From Hirschia baltica ATCC 49814 (GTDB lineage: Bacteria > Pseudomonadota > Alphaproteobacteria > Caulobacterales > Hyphomonadaceae): a DNA stretch of 64,000 nt. The stretch is taken from assembly GCF_000023785.1 (NCBI RefSeq), contig NC_012982.1, positions 1,736,001 to 1,800,000 of the forward strand, read 5' to 3'. Both the position numbers and the translations under genes were made by a program. Position 1 is the stretch's first letter; every line of letters begins with the position of its first letter. This document shows, one piece after another, positions 46,392 to 55,927 of the stretch. The notes beneath the pieces were generated by a model, which saw nothing but the letters and a program-made list of their open reading frames with translations, searched no databases and had not been told where the DNA came from.

Positions 46392-47265
46392 TAAAAATAA
46401 AGATGTCGATGCCTTTTCCGGTGTAGAAACAACCGGCCATGAATGGGACGGTATCAAAGAGCTAAACAATCCACTGCCTCGTTGGTGGCTCTATGTCTGG
46501 TATGCCACAATAGCATTTTCTATTCTTTGGTGGATTTTGATGCCGGCTTGGCCTGCACTACCAGGGTTTCAGGGAAATACAGTCGGGGTTTGGAATCAAT
46601 CTGACCGCGCTCAAGTTGGTGAAGCAGTTGGAGAACTACGCTCTGCGCGAATTGAAAATGCCCAAAAACTCATGAGTGCTTCTCTTGAAGAAATTGAGAA
46701 AACACCAGAACTACAACAATTTGCACTGGCTATGGGTGAAAGTTCATTTGGTGATAATTGTGCGACTTGTCATGGAGCTGGCGGACGAGGTGCTATTGGC
46801 TACCCAATGCTTGCTGATGATGTTTGGTTGTGGGGTGGTTCGCTAGACGATATTCAACAAACAATCACGTACGGAATTCGTTCAACCCACGATGAAACAC
46901 GCTATTCTGAAATGCCAGCTTTTGGTCGAGATGGATTTATTTCCGAATCAGAAATTGATGACCTTGTTCAAAAAGTTCTTTCGCTTTCAGGGCAGGAAGC
47001 AAATACCGATGCAGTTGCACGAGCTGAAGAAAATTTTGAATATCAGTGTGCTTCTTGTCATGGTGTTGATGGTACTGGGGACCGAACATTTGGTGCGCCG
47101 AATCTAACCGATCAAGAATGGTTATATGGCGGAGATGCCAGTGCAATTCGTGAGACTATTTATAGCGCACGAAACTCCATTATGCCGCATTGGAATGAAC
47201 GCTTGGATGAGGCCACCATCAAAGCGTTAGCGGTTTATGTTCACACACTTGGCGGCGGCGAATAA
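46381..47265 (+). CDS. ccoP: cbb3-type cytochrome c oxidase subunit III (di-heme cytochrome c)
   Basis: A 294-residue membrane-bound cytochrome with two heme c sites, CATCH (near 125-129) and CASCH (near 223-227), which accepts electrons from soluble cytochrome c or the bc1 complex. The N-terminus has the conserved GHEWDGIKELNNPLPRWW and a transmembrane helix (WLYVWYATIAFSILWWIL). It overlaps ccoQ by 11 bp. The length is typical of the one-helix form. Confidence 0.96.
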   Translation: MTDNKNKDVDAFSGVETTGHEWDGIKELNNPLPRWWLYVWYATIAFSILWWILMPAWPALPGFQGNTVGVWNQSDRAQVGEAVGELRSARIENAQKLMSASLEEIEKTPELQQFALAMGESSFGDNCATCHGAGGRGAIGYPMLADDVWLWGGSLDDIQQTITYGIRSTHDETRYSEMPAFGRDGFISESEIDDLVQKVLSLSGQEANTDAVARAEENFEYQCASCHGVDGTGDRTFGAPNLTDQEWLYGGDASAIRETIYSARNSIMPHWNERLDEATIKALAVYVHTLGGGE

Positions 47266-47288
47266 CAATCAAAAAGTGATTCACAGCG

Positions 47289-48728
47289 ATGTATAACAAC
47301 GTCACACCTCCTCCTCCAGGACAAAGTGCCTTATACAAGGCAAGGGAACCAATATACCCTCAACTAGTCTCAGGAAAATTTCGGACCATTAAATGGGTGG
47401 TGTTGGTATTTGCACTTGCTGTTTATTACATCCTCCCTTGGTTGCGTTGGGACCGTGGTCTTGACGCACCAAATCAAGCAGTATTGGCAGACTTCGCTGG
47501 CGGACGTTTTTATTTTTTCTTTTTGGAAATTTGGCCACAAGAAATCTACTATATTACAGGTTTATTGATATTAGCATCGCTTGGATTATTTCTGGTTACA
47601 TCGCTCTTTGGGCGGGTATGGTGCGGTTATGCGTGTCCACAAACGGTTTGGACTGATCTATTCATCGCCGTAGAACGAATTTTTGAAGGTGATAGAAATG
47701 CGCGCATTAAATTAGATAGAGCCCCGCTAAGCGTAAACAAAGCACTGCGCAAAGTTGGCAAGCATATTGTGTGGCTATTTATTTCATTCGCAACGGGCGG
47801 CGCACTAATTTTATACTATCATGATGCACCTACGCTTTTTGCAAACTTCTTCACAGGAGATGCTGAAGTCAGTGCTTATGTATTTGCAGGAATATTGACT
47901 TTCACGACATACGCTCTCGCCGGCACTATGCGCGAGCAGGTCTGCACTTACTTATGCCCTTGGCCTCGCATACAGGCAGCTTTAACTGATGAGCACGCTT
48001 TAAATGTAACCTATAGATGGGATAGAGGTGAACCTCGAGGTGCTCATAAAAAAAATACGAGCTGGGATGGTCGCGGTGATTGCATAGACTGTAATGCCTG
48101 TGTCGTCGCCTGCCCTGTTGGAATAGACATCCGTCATGGAGCTCAGCTTGAATGTATCCATTGTGCGCTATGCATTGACGCTTGCGATACAATAATGAAA
48201 CGCGTTGATCGGCCAACTGGGCTAATTGCGTATGATACAGATAAAAATGTTCAAGCTAGATCAGAAGGTAAGCCTGCAGTTTATAATATGCTGCGCCCAC
48301 GCGTTATTTTGTACGCATTTTTGATTGCTGCAATTTCTTGTATAATGGTCTATGGGCTTTCAACTCGCTCAACCTTTGAGCTCAATGTCATCAAAGATCG
48401 TTCACCACCATTTGTGAAATTATCCAATGGAGATATTCGCAATGGATATTCAATTAAACTTGTAAACAAAAAAAGCGAAGACCGAGAAGTTCTAATCACT
48501 GCATCCGGAATAAACGGTCTCGACCTTAAAATAATTGGAAATGACGATACAGACAAAACAATCATTATGTCTGGAGAGCATGTCGATAGATTCAGAATTT
48601 TAATTACTGTTCCAGAAGCAGACAAGCATAAGTCAGGCAAACACCTCATCATTGAAGCAAAGGATGTTGCGACAGGTGATATTCAAAGCAACAGAGTATT
48701 TTTTGCTATACCCAAAAGAGATGATTAA
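47289..48728 (+). CDS. ccoG: cbb3 oxidase assembly/copper protein CcoG (FixG)
   Basis: A 479-residue membrane protein needed for cbb3 maturation, reported to act as a copper reductase. Transmembrane helices (several up to about 215) are followed by two [4Fe-4S] ferredoxin motifs: CIDCNACVVACP and CIHCALCIDAC (near 258-300). A further helix and a C-terminal Ig-like domain (about 360-479) complete it. The CxxxCP motif WCGYACPQTVW in the membrane part is characteristic. Its stop shares a base with ccoH (TAATG). Confidence 0.95.
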   Translation: MYNNVTPPPPGQSALYKAREPIYPQLVSGKFRTIKWVVLVFALAVYYILPWLRWDRGLDAPNQAVLADFAGGRFYFFFLEIWPQEIYYITGLLILASLGLFLVTSLFGRVWCGYACPQTVWTDLFIAVERIFEGDRNARIKLDRAPLSVNKALRKVGKHIVWLFISFATGGALILYYHDAPTLFANFFTGDAEVSAYVFAGILTFTTYALAGTMREQVCTYLCPWPRIQAALTDEHALNVTYRWDRGEPRGAHKKNTSWDGRGDCIDCNACVVACPVGIDIRHGAQLECIHCALCIDACDTIMKRVDRPTGLIAYDTDKNVQARSEGKPAVYNMLRPRVILYAFLIAAISCIMVYGLSTRSTFELNVIKDRSPPFVKLSNGDIRNGYSIKLVNKKSEDREVLITASGINGLDLKIIGNDDTDKTIIMSGEHVDRFRILITVPEADKHKSGKHLIIEAKDVATGDIQSNRVFFAIPKRDD

Positions 48729-49234
48729 TGGAAAAGACAAACTCATCAAAAACCAAACTTACTGGTAAACATGTTCTATTCATGTTTCTTGCATTTTTTG
48801 GCGTAATCTTCATTGTGAACGGAATATTTCTGTCTCAAGCAATAAAGTCCTTTCCTGGCGAAATTTCCAAAAAATCATATGTTCAAGGTATTAATTACAA
48901 CGATACGATACACGAAATGCATCAACAGGTACTTTTAGGTTGGAGATCTGAAATAGGTGTGATGCACTCTGAAGACACACAAAAAAATTCAGTCCTAGTC
49001 GCTCGTTTTTTTGATAGAGACGACCAACCTCTAAATGAGTTGCAAGTAAATGCTGTTTTAAATCAGCACTCTAGTAAACATCAAAACGTGTCTTTTCCTA
49101 TGCAATTTTCTACCAATGGAGAATATGCCCACCCGATAGATAGCTTAGAAACAGGCAGATGGACCGTGCAGATTGAAGTAAAAAAATCTTCTGAAATATT
49201 CTTTAAAGCACAAAAGGAGATATTCATCCCATGA
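48728..49234 (+). CDS. ccoH: cbb3 oxidase assembly protein CcoH (FixH)
   Basis: A 168-residue protein with one N-terminal helix (HVLFMFLAFFGVIFIVNGIFL) and a periplasmic domain, needed to stabilise the oxidase subunits during assembly. YVQGINYNDTIHEMHQQ is the conserved stretch after the membrane anchor. Translation is coupled at both ends: TAATG with ccoG and ATGA with ccoI. Confidence 0.92.
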   Translation: MEKTNSSKTKLTGKHVLFMFLAFFGVIFIVNGIFLSQAIKSFPGEISKKSYVQGINYNDTIHEMHQQVLLGWRSEIGVMHSEDTQKNSVLVARFFDRDDQPLNELQVNAVLNQHSSKHQNVSFPMQFSTNGEYAHPIDSLETGRWTVQIEVKKSSEIFFKAQKEIFIP

Positions 49235-51489
49235 CTCTCTCTGGCCGTTCGATTGATTTAAATGCTTCAGAGATTGCTGGTTGTCCATCAGGCTTGGCAC
49301 CCAAAGAGAGTGACGAGACTGCTCTTCTGGTTGATCCGACTGCTTTTGTGAAGAGGTCCGCTGACGAATACAGTTTGGATATTCTCGTTCGAGGCGCTAA
49401 ATGTGGTGGTTGTCTTTCAAAAATAGAAAATGGCATCAGTGAATTAGCAGGCATTGATGCAGTTAGAATGAATCTGACCACCGGTCGTCTTCATGTTTCT
49501 TGGAAAACTAAAAGCCTGCAATCCGCTGATATCATATCAAAAATTTCTTCATTAGGTTACGGTGCAACCCCTTTTGACCCTGAAGAGGCAGATAACGAAC
49601 ACTCAAAGAGAGAACGTCAATTACTTATGGCAATGGCTGTAGCTGGTTTTGCAGCAGCTAATGTTATGCTTTTGTCAGTATCCGTATGGGCTGGTGTTGA
49701 TGAAATGAACGCTGAGACCAAAGAATTTCTGCATTGGATCTCTGCGTGTATTGCCCTGCCTGTTGTTGCATTTTCGGGACGCCCGTTCTTTTCATCCGCA
49801 ATATCTGCAATCCGTGCTGGTCACGTAAATATGGATGTTCCCATTTCCTTAGCTGTTTTACTAGCAGTCTGCATGAGCCTTTATGAAACTATTCACCACG
49901 GCAATCACACATATTTTGATGCAGCAGTAATGTTGTTATTCTTCCTTCTTATAGGGCGATTTTTGGATGCTAAGCTGCAAAGAGAAGCCCAATCAGCAGC
50001 ACGAGATCTTGCCTTGATGCAAACAGGCTCAGTAACTCGCATAAATGCTGACGGTGGTGCTGAATCTGTCAAAGCTTCTACATTGATACCGGATGATATC
50101 ATACAGGTTGCCGCAGGAGAGCGATTCGCTGTTGATGCTGTGCTTATATCAGGTTGCAGTGAGCTGGATAATCATATGGTATCTGGCGAAAGTACACCTA
50201 TAATATCGCAAATTGGTCAAACCATATACGCAGGAACGATAAATTTAACCTCAAGTATCGTAGCACGCGTAAAATCTTCAGCTGAAAATTCGATGTTAGC
50301 TGAGGTATCCAAATTACTGGAAATCGGTGAACAACAACGTTCAACATACCGCCAAATTGCGGATAAGGCAGCGAAACTATATGTACCAGTCGTTCATACT
50401 GTTTCTGCTGCTGCGTTTCTTGGTTGGATGCTTTACAACGGTGACTTTAAAACAGCAATTTTCATAGCTATTTCTGTACTAATTATCACCTGCCCTTGCG
50501 CGCTAGCACTCGCGGCCCCCGTCGTACAAGTCGTTGCTGTTGGAAAGCTTTTCAAAAAAAATGTGTACTTAAAATCAGGTGACGCTTTAGAAAGAATTGC
50601 TGCTTGTGATTATGTCATTTTCGACAAGACAGGTACATTAACAAAACCCGATGCATCCCTAAAAGATAATAATATCGATCTCAATCACTTGGAATTGGCA
50701 GCCAGACTAGCAAGAGGAAGCAGACATCCATATTCTAGGGCATTGGCCTGTTTAGCAGGCCCAGGAGAGATTGCTTCCAATATTGAAGAAATTTCAGGCT
50801 GTGGAATTCAAGGTGTTATTGATGGAAAGAACGCGAAATTAGGGTCTTTAAAATGGGTGACTGGAGTTGCCTCCTCTTCTAAGGATATTCCTTCCTTGTA
50901 TTTTCAGTACGACGACGATGAGCCTGTCGCGTTTGAATTTGATGAGACATCAGTGTTGGGAGCAGACTGCATTGCAACTGAATTAGATGAACGCGGATTT
51001 AAAGTTGAATTACTGTCTGGTGATGTCCACAACAAAGTTGCCGCTTTTGCTCGAAAATCAAATATTGAATTGTATAGTGGATCAATTTCGCCTTTAGAGA
51101 AAGCAGAACGAATTGCAACATTACAATCAGAAGGCAGAAAAGTTCTAATGATTGGCGATGGATTAAATGATGCAGGTGCTTTAGCTAATGCGCATGCCTC
51201 TTTAACACCAGGCGGTGCCGCAGATGTTAGCCGCGCCGCAAGCGATGGCGTATTTTCTGGTGATGACGTTCTAGTTATAGCGGACATAATTGACATCGCA
51301 CGTAGATCGCGCTCTCGCATGCTTGAGAATTTCGGGTTCGCTGCATTATATAATTTGGTTGCAATTCCTATAGCTGTATTTGGCTTTGTTACACCTTTGG
51401 TCGCTGCCATTGCTATGTCAGGGTCATCTTTAATTGTTACCTTAAATGCACTGCGTCTAAATCTAACACAAGCAAAGCGAGTAAAATAA
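49231..51489 (+). CDS. ccoI: Copper-exporting P1B-ATPase CcoI (FixI) for cbb3 assembly
   Basis: A 752-residue P-type ATPase that moves copper across the inner membrane for the CuB site. An N-terminal heavy-metal domain has the CGGC pair (GAKCGGCLSKIE near 53-64). The transmembrane metal motif is CPCALALAAP (near 422). The phosphorylation site is DKTGTLT, and GDGLNDAGAL is the hinge. The A-domain loop is VSGEST. All catalytic features are present. It overlaps ccoH by 4 bp and is followed by ccoS. Confidence 0.95.
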   Translation: MTLSGRSIDLNASEIAGCPSGLAPKESDETALLVDPTAFVKRSADEYSLDILVRGAKCGGCLSKIENGISELAGIDAVRMNLTTGRLHVSWKTKSLQSADIISKISSLGYGATPFDPEEADNEHSKRERQLLMAMAVAGFAAANVMLLSVSVWAGVDEMNAETKEFLHWISACIALPVVAFSGRPFFSSAISAIRAGHVNMDVPISLAVLLAVCMSLYETIHHGNHTYFDAAVMLLFFLLIGRFLDAKLQREAQSAARDLALMQTGSVTRINADGGAESVKASTLIPDDIIQVAAGERFAVDAVLISGCSELDNHMVSGESTPIISQIGQTIYAGTINLTSSIVARVKSSAENSMLAEVSKLLEIGEQQRSTYRQIADKAAKLYVPVVHTVSAAAFLGWMLYNGDFKTAIFIAISVLIITCPCALALAAPVVQVVAVGKLFKKNVYLKSGDALERIAACDYVIFDKTGTLTKPDASLKDNNIDLNHLELAARLARGSRHPYSRALACLAGPGEIASNIEEISGCGIQGVIDGKNAKLGSLKWVTGVASSSKDIPSLYFQYDDDEPVAFEFDETSVLGADCIATELDERGFKVELLSGDVHNKVAAFARKSNIELYSGSISPLEKAERIATLQSEGRKVLMIGDGLNDAGALANAHASLTPGGAADVSRAASDGVFSGDDVLVIADIIDIARRSRSRMLENFGFAALYNLVAIPIAVFGFVTPLVAAIAMSGSSLIVTLNALRLNLTQAKRVK

Positions 51490-51494
51490 GACCC

Positions 51495-51644
51495 ATGAGT
51501 ATGTTGATTTATTTGATACCCGCAGCTCTATTTATGGGATTTTTAGGATTAATCGCTTTTGCGTGGTCTCTTCGCTCAGGGCAATATGAAGACCCAGATG
51601 GTGCTGCAGAACGTATTCTAAATTCTGAAGACAAGCCTCTGTGA
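51495..51644 (+). CDS. ccoS: cbb3 oxidase maturation protein CcoS
   Basis: A 49-residue protein with a single helix (LIYLIPAALFMGFLGLIAFAW) followed by the family pattern SLRSGQYEDPDGAAERIL. It is required for heme and copper insertion into CcoN. It starts at ATG 51495, 5 bp after the ccoI stop, and is the last gene of the operon. The short length is normal. Confidence 0.93.
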   Translation: MSMLIYLIPAALFMGFLGLIAFAWSLRSGQYEDPDGAAERILNSEDKPL

Positions 51645-51663
51645 CAATTCGATTTTTGGATAA

Positions 51664-51711
51664 ATCAATGACGTTTGGAGCATTTTTACTATGCTCTCAA
51701 ACGTCATTGAT
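51664..51711 (+). terminator. Long hairpin at the end of the cbb3 operon
   Basis: ATCAATGACGTTTGGAGCAT (51664-51683) and the mirrored arm at 51691-51711 form a stem of about 20 bp with one bulged base and a 7-nt loop. It lies 19 bp after ccoS and 45 bp before the convergent acs end, suiting a bidirectional stop. A U-tract is not evident on either side, so it may instead be an mRNA-stabilising end. Confidence 0.55.
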
Positions 51712-51756
51712 CTTGCTCGTGCTTTTGTGATGCCAAGAAAACAGGGTAGAAAAATC

Positions 51757-53703
51757 TTATTTCTTGTTCTGTCTGTTCTCAATTAGATCATCCACAACCT
51801 CAGGGTCGGCCAAAGTAGAGGTGTCTCCTAAGTTTGAGAATTCATCTTCTGCAATTTTACGAAGAATACGCCTCATGATTTTTCCCGATCTCGTCTTTGG
51901 AAGTCCTGGAGCAAATTGGATTTTATCTGGAGAAGCAATTGGACCGATCTCCGCTCTGACCCAATTGACTAAATCTTTTGCTAATTCCGGCGTGCCATCG
52001 TTTCCTGCGCTCAACGTGACATAAGCGTATATTCCTTGGCCTTTAACATCATGAGGGTAACCTACAACGGCTGCTTCTGACACTAAGTCGTGTGCAACAA
52101 GTGCACTCTCCACTTCCGCCGTTCCCATACGGTGACCTGAAACGTTGATTACATCATCAACGCGGCCTGTAATCCAGTAATAGCCATCCTCATCTCTTCG
52201 ACATCCGTCACCAGTGAAATATTTCCCCGGGTATGCCGAAAAGTATGTATCTTTAAACCTTTGATGATCGCCGTAAACTGTTCTCATCTGTCCCGGCCAA
52301 GAATCGGAAATCACAAGATTTCCTTCCGTTGCACCCTCCAGAACAACACCCTCGGAATCAACGAGTTCAGGTTTAATTCCAAAAAATGGGCGAGTGGCAG
52401 ATCCTGGTTTTAGTGGAGTTGCACCTGGCAATGGAGAAATCATAATTCCGCCCGTTTCTGTTTGCCACCACGTGTCAACAATCGGACAACGGCTGTCACC
52501 GACTACTTTGTAATACCACTCCCAAGCTTCAGGATTAATCGGTTCCCCTACTGAGCCCAAGAGGCGCAAGGATTTGCGGGATGTCTTTTTAACGAAATCT
52601 TCGCCTTGCCCCATCAACGCTCGTATAGCCGTTGGTGCGGTATAGAAAATATTGACTTTGTGTTTATCAACAACGTTCCAGAACCGTGAAGCATCTGGAT
52701 AAGTCGGCACACCTTCGAACATGAGAGTTGTTGCTGCATTAGCAAGAGGACCGTAAACGATATAACTATGGCCAGTTACCCAACCAACGTCTGCCGTACA
52801 CCAGTAAATGTCTCCGGGTTTGTAGTCAAAAACGTATTCATGAGTCATTGAAGCCCAAACAAGATACCCTCCTGTTGTGTGCAAAACTCCTTTTGGTTGG
52901 CCAGTAGAACCTGAAGTATAAAGAATAAATAATGGGTCTTCAGCTTTCATCGCTACAGGTTCACAGAATTCATCAACACCAGTTGCTGCTTCATGCCACC
53001 AAATATCACGTCCTCCTTTCATAGAGACCGGATTACCTGTGTTCTCAACGACGAGTATTTTGTCTACCCCGAGTGCATGCTTTACAGCTTCATCTACATT
53101 CTTCTTTAGCGGAACAGACTTCGAGCCTCGAAGCCCTTCATCGGCAGTGATGATAACAGAACTTCGACAGTCGTTAATTCTTCCAGCAAGCGCTTCAGCA
53201 GAAAAACCCGCAAAAACGATTGAATGTATGGCACCAATTCGAGCACAAGCTAGCATGGCGTATGCAGCTTCGGGAATCATAGGAAGGTAAATAGTTACTC
53301 GATCACCCTTCTGAACGCCCATACTTTTTAGAACATTTGCAAACCGGCATACGCGCCGATGCAATTGTGCAAAAGTGATATTTTCGGATTTATTCGGGTC
53401 ATCTCCTTCCCAAATAATAGCGATTTGGTCGGCTTTATCTTTGAGATGACGGTCAATACAGTTATAAGATACGTTCAATTCACCATCAGAAAACCAATTC
53501 ACATGAAGGTTTTCTTTGCTCCAAGATACATCTTTGACTTTTGTGTATTGTTTGGACCATGATAGGCGCTTGCCATGTTCACCCCAAAAAGCATCAGGAT
53601 CATCGATGGAAGCCTGATACATTTTTTGATATAGCGTATCATCAATCAATGCATTCTTAGCAAAGTCATCAGGTACAGGAAATATTTTATCTTGGTTTGA
53701 CAT
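51757..53703 (-). CDS. acs: Acetyl-CoA synthetase
   Basis: A 648-residue AMP-forming ligase that activates acetate to acetyl-CoA. It has the P-loop [15 protein letters not shown] (near 262), [10 protein letters not shown] (near 411), [20 protein letters not shown] (near 495) and the acetylation-controlled lysine in [12 protein letters not shown] (near 609). The length is standard. Porin, CrbR/CrbS regulators and an acetate-type symporter lie next to it, so its expression is probably controlled by CrbR as in Vibrio and Pseudomonas. The lysine site suggests additional regulation by acyl modification. Confidence 0.97.
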   Translation of the reverse strand: MSNQDKIFPVPDDFAKNALIDDTLYQKMYQASIDDPDAFWGEHGKRLSWSKQYTKVKDVSWSKENLHVNWFSDGELNVSYNCIDRHLKDKADQIAIIWEGDDPNKSENITFAQLHRRVCRFANVLKSMGVQKGDRVTIYLPMIPEAAYAMLACARIGAIHSIVFAGFSAEALAGRINDCRSSVIITADEGLRGSKSVPLKKNVDEAVKHALGVDKILVVENTGNPVSMKGGRDIWWHEAATGVDEFCEPVAMKAEDPLFILYTSGSTGQPKGVLHTTGGYLVWASMTHEYVFDYKPGDIYWCTADVGWVTGHSYIVYGPLANAATTLMFEGVPTYPDASRFWNVVDKHKVNIFYTAPTAIRALMGQGEDFVKKTSRKSLRLLGSVGEPINPEAWEWYYKVVGDSRCPIVDTWWQTETGGIMISPLPGATPLKPGSATRPFFGIKPELVDSEGVVLEGATEGNLVISDSWPGQMRTVYGDHQRFKDTYFSAYPGKYFTGDGCRRDEDGYYWITGRVDDVINVSGHRMGTAEVESALVAHDLVSEAAVVGYPHDVKGQGIYAYVTLSAGNDGTPELAKDLVNWVRAEIGPIASPDKIQFAPGLPKTRSGKIMRRILRKIAEDEFSNLGDTSTLADPEVVDDLIENRQNKK

Positions 53704-53744
53704 AACGCCTATCCGTCCATTTTCTTCGTATTCTTATTTATATA

Positions 53745-55028
53745 TCAAAAGGCGTACTTTGTTGAAAAAGTAAAACGGTTCATATCACCTTCATCACCGC
53801 CCTCATTTTCTCTAACAGCGTGCATAAATTCAGCTCCAAGCGTAACTTTAGGAGCTATATCCCACATATAGGCTATGTATCCGCTAAGGGCTTGTTTGGT
53901 CATAGCATCTGAGGCTGAATCAAGGTTTTCAATAGTAATTCCACCGGCACCAATATTCAGCCTGTTATTATCGCCTAAAACGTGGCGATAAGCTAGATAT
54001 CCGCCGTAAGATGGAATTGCTTCAAAGCTTCCATCTAAAGTAAGGTCCGCACTCTTTGCTATAGCTAAGCCCATGTAACGACCAATGCCTTCACCGCCAC
54101 TAATAGAAAAGCGAATATCGTTCTTTTCACCTACATTGACTTTTCCGGCTATTGAAAGACCATATCCAGTTGTCTCTTCATTTAGAGCTCCAAGTTCAGC
54201 TTTCAATTGTCGACCGATCCCTGAGATTGAAACGTTTCCAAAATCACCGGTTAGATTATAGCGAGCGATTAGGTCTGGAATTAAACTATCATCTGCAAGC
54301 CCAGCTAAGTTTGTATTCGTGTTAGGATTTTCCACGGCAAACTGAAAATTGCCTTTGGTATATCGGATTTGTGGCTGACGTATAAATATCATACCGTCGC
54401 CAAGAACTAAGAAACTCGCAGACTCTGGAATAGCAGATGTGTTTTGAAATGTAGACCACTCCTGTCCCAACAACCAATTGTCATAGGAGACAAATGCGCG
54501 ACGAAGTCTCGGTGAATAAGAGTTAGACACGGCCTCATTTCCCTGAGCTGAACCTAGGAAATCCATTTCTAACCGACCACCAATTTTATGGCCATTAACC
54601 TGTTTGTTTGCTGTTACATAAAAGCGGGACGACTTGGCTGTAAAGTCTGTGGAAGGATCTTCTCCTATCCCACCAACTGGAGTTGCAGAAGGGATGTAGA
54701 AATCACGCGCAATAGACGATCCTGCAATGTCACCATCTGAAAAGTCCGTAACGTGTGCATCAACATCTATGATTCCACCCCACGTTATTGAAGGCTGACT
54801 TGGGTCTAATTCGGGCGCACTGTTTGATTGTTCACGCACTTTTAATCGAACAATTTCTTCATCGGTTGATGCCTTTTGATTGGTAAGTTCTGCTTTAAGT
54901 TCATTTACCATAGCCTCAAGTTCTGCAATTCGTGATTCTATATCACCAGGTGCATCTGCAATTGCTGATGGTGCAAACGCCAATATCGACGCTGAAAGCA
55001 TTAAGTTTTTGAGTACTGTTTTCTTCAT
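53745..55028 (-). CDS. DcaP-like outer-membrane porin
   Basis: A 427-residue outer-membrane protein. A signal peptide (ASILAFAPSAIA|D, to about 25) is followed by a short coiled coil (DIESRIAELEAMVNELKAEL, 29-48) and then a beta-barrel that ends in aromatic FSTKYAF. The coiled coil plus barrel pattern matches DcaP/trimeric porins that import small organic acids. It is 41 bp upstream of acs on the same strand, suggesting co-expression for uptake of short carboxylates. The substrate is inferred. Confidence 0.78.
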   Translation of the reverse strand: MKKTVLKNLMLSASILAFAPSAIADAPGDIESRIAELEAMVNELKAELTNQKASTDEEIVRLKVREQSNSAPELDPSQPSITWGGIIDVDAHVTDFSDGDIAGSSIARDFYIPSATPVGGIGEDPSTDFTAKSSRFYVTANKQVNGHKIGGRLEMDFLGSAQGNEAVSNSYSPRLRRAFVSYDNWLLGQEWSTFQNTSAIPESASFLVLGDGMIFIRQPQIRYTKGNFQFAVENPNTNTNLAGLADDSLIPDLIARYNLTGDFGNVSISGIGRQLKAELGALNEETTGYGLSIAGKVNVGEKNDIRFSISGGEGIGRYMGLAIAKSADLTLDGSFEAIPSYGGYLAYRHVLGDNNRLNIGAGGITIENLDSASDAMTKQALSGYIAYMWDIAPKVTLGAEFMHAVRENEGGDEGDMNRFTFSTKYAF

Positions 55029-55257
55029 CTTGTTTCTCCCCAGTATAGTTTTTATCTCGGCAGTATCTAAAGGCGGCGTCCAATCCGCTAGATATCCATT
55101 GGTCGTGTCCGACTAAGGTCTGACCTGCTAGAATAATCTAAAAACTCTGTCATAATGAAAGAAAGATAATAAATACAAAACGCGCCGCGACGAAGATTCT
55201 CCGTATTTTAAAAGGGGTATTTTGGGAGGTAGACGTTATTGCATTGTGGAGGAAAAA

Positions 55258-55920
55258 ATGGGCGACGATGAACATGAGTTGGAAATCAAAAGATCATCGA
55301 GTCTACTTATTGTAGATGATCATCCGCTCTTTCGAGATGCCTTAGCTGCTGCTGCAAGTTTAAACCCTAACATCCGTTCAACATATTTTGCAGGATCAGT
55401 TTTAGAAGCTTGTGAATGCTTAAAAAGCAGTTTGCCAGACCTTGTCTTGTTGGACCTCAATTTAAAAGATACAACAGGTTTGGAGAGTCTGATTACCCTT
55501 CAGGCTCAGGTGCCTTCACAGCGCGTAGCAATTGTTACTGCGACTGAAGATCGAGAAATTATTGAAAGAGCCATGGCTCTCGGAGCTGTTGGGTACATCC
55601 CTAAAAGTCTCGACATGAATTCTCTTAAGGGAGCTATCTCCGATTTGCTATCAGGTGAAAATTGGACACCACCGGAATTTCAACAAGCAATCGAACCTTC
55701 TCCAGCAAGCGAAATAGCAAGTAGGTTAGCTAGTTTGACACCAGCGCAACGTCGTGTCTTGTCTGGTCTAAAGAGTGGACTTTTGAATAAGCAAATAGCT
55801 TATGAAATGGGAATTTCGGAAGCTACAGTAAAAGCACATATGACAGCTATATTTAGAAAATTAGGTGTAGCTAGCCGGACACAAGCATTACTGTCTTTAC
55901 AAGCTGTTGTGGCAATCTAA
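55258..55920 (+). CDS. LuxR-type response regulator (CrbR-like)
   Basis: A 220-residue NarL/FixJ-type response regulator. The receiver domain has acidic pair DD (20-21), phosphoacceptor Asp66 (LVLLDLNL) and Lys in PKSL. The C-terminal LuxR helix-turn-helix (LTPAQRRVLSGL..., GISEATVKAHMTAIFRKLGV) covers about 155-215. ATG 55258 with GGAGG 5 nt upstream is the start; an in-frame TTG at 55222 has no site. It converges on the CrbS-like kinase gene with a 7-bp gap. In Vibrio and Pseudomonas this pair (CrbR/CrbS) turns on acs. Confidence 0.85.
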   Translation: MGDDEHELEIKRSSSLLIVDDHPLFRDALAAAASLNPNIRSTYFAGSVLEACECLKSSLPDLVLLDLNLKDTTGLESLITLQAQVPSQRVAIVTATEDREIIERAMALGAVGYIPKSLDMNSLKGAISDLLSGENWTPPEFQQAIEPSPASEIASRLASLTPAQRRVLSGLKSGLLNKQIAYEMGISEATVKAHMTAIFRKLGVASRTQALLSLQAVVAI

Positions 55921-55927
55921 ATAGTCG

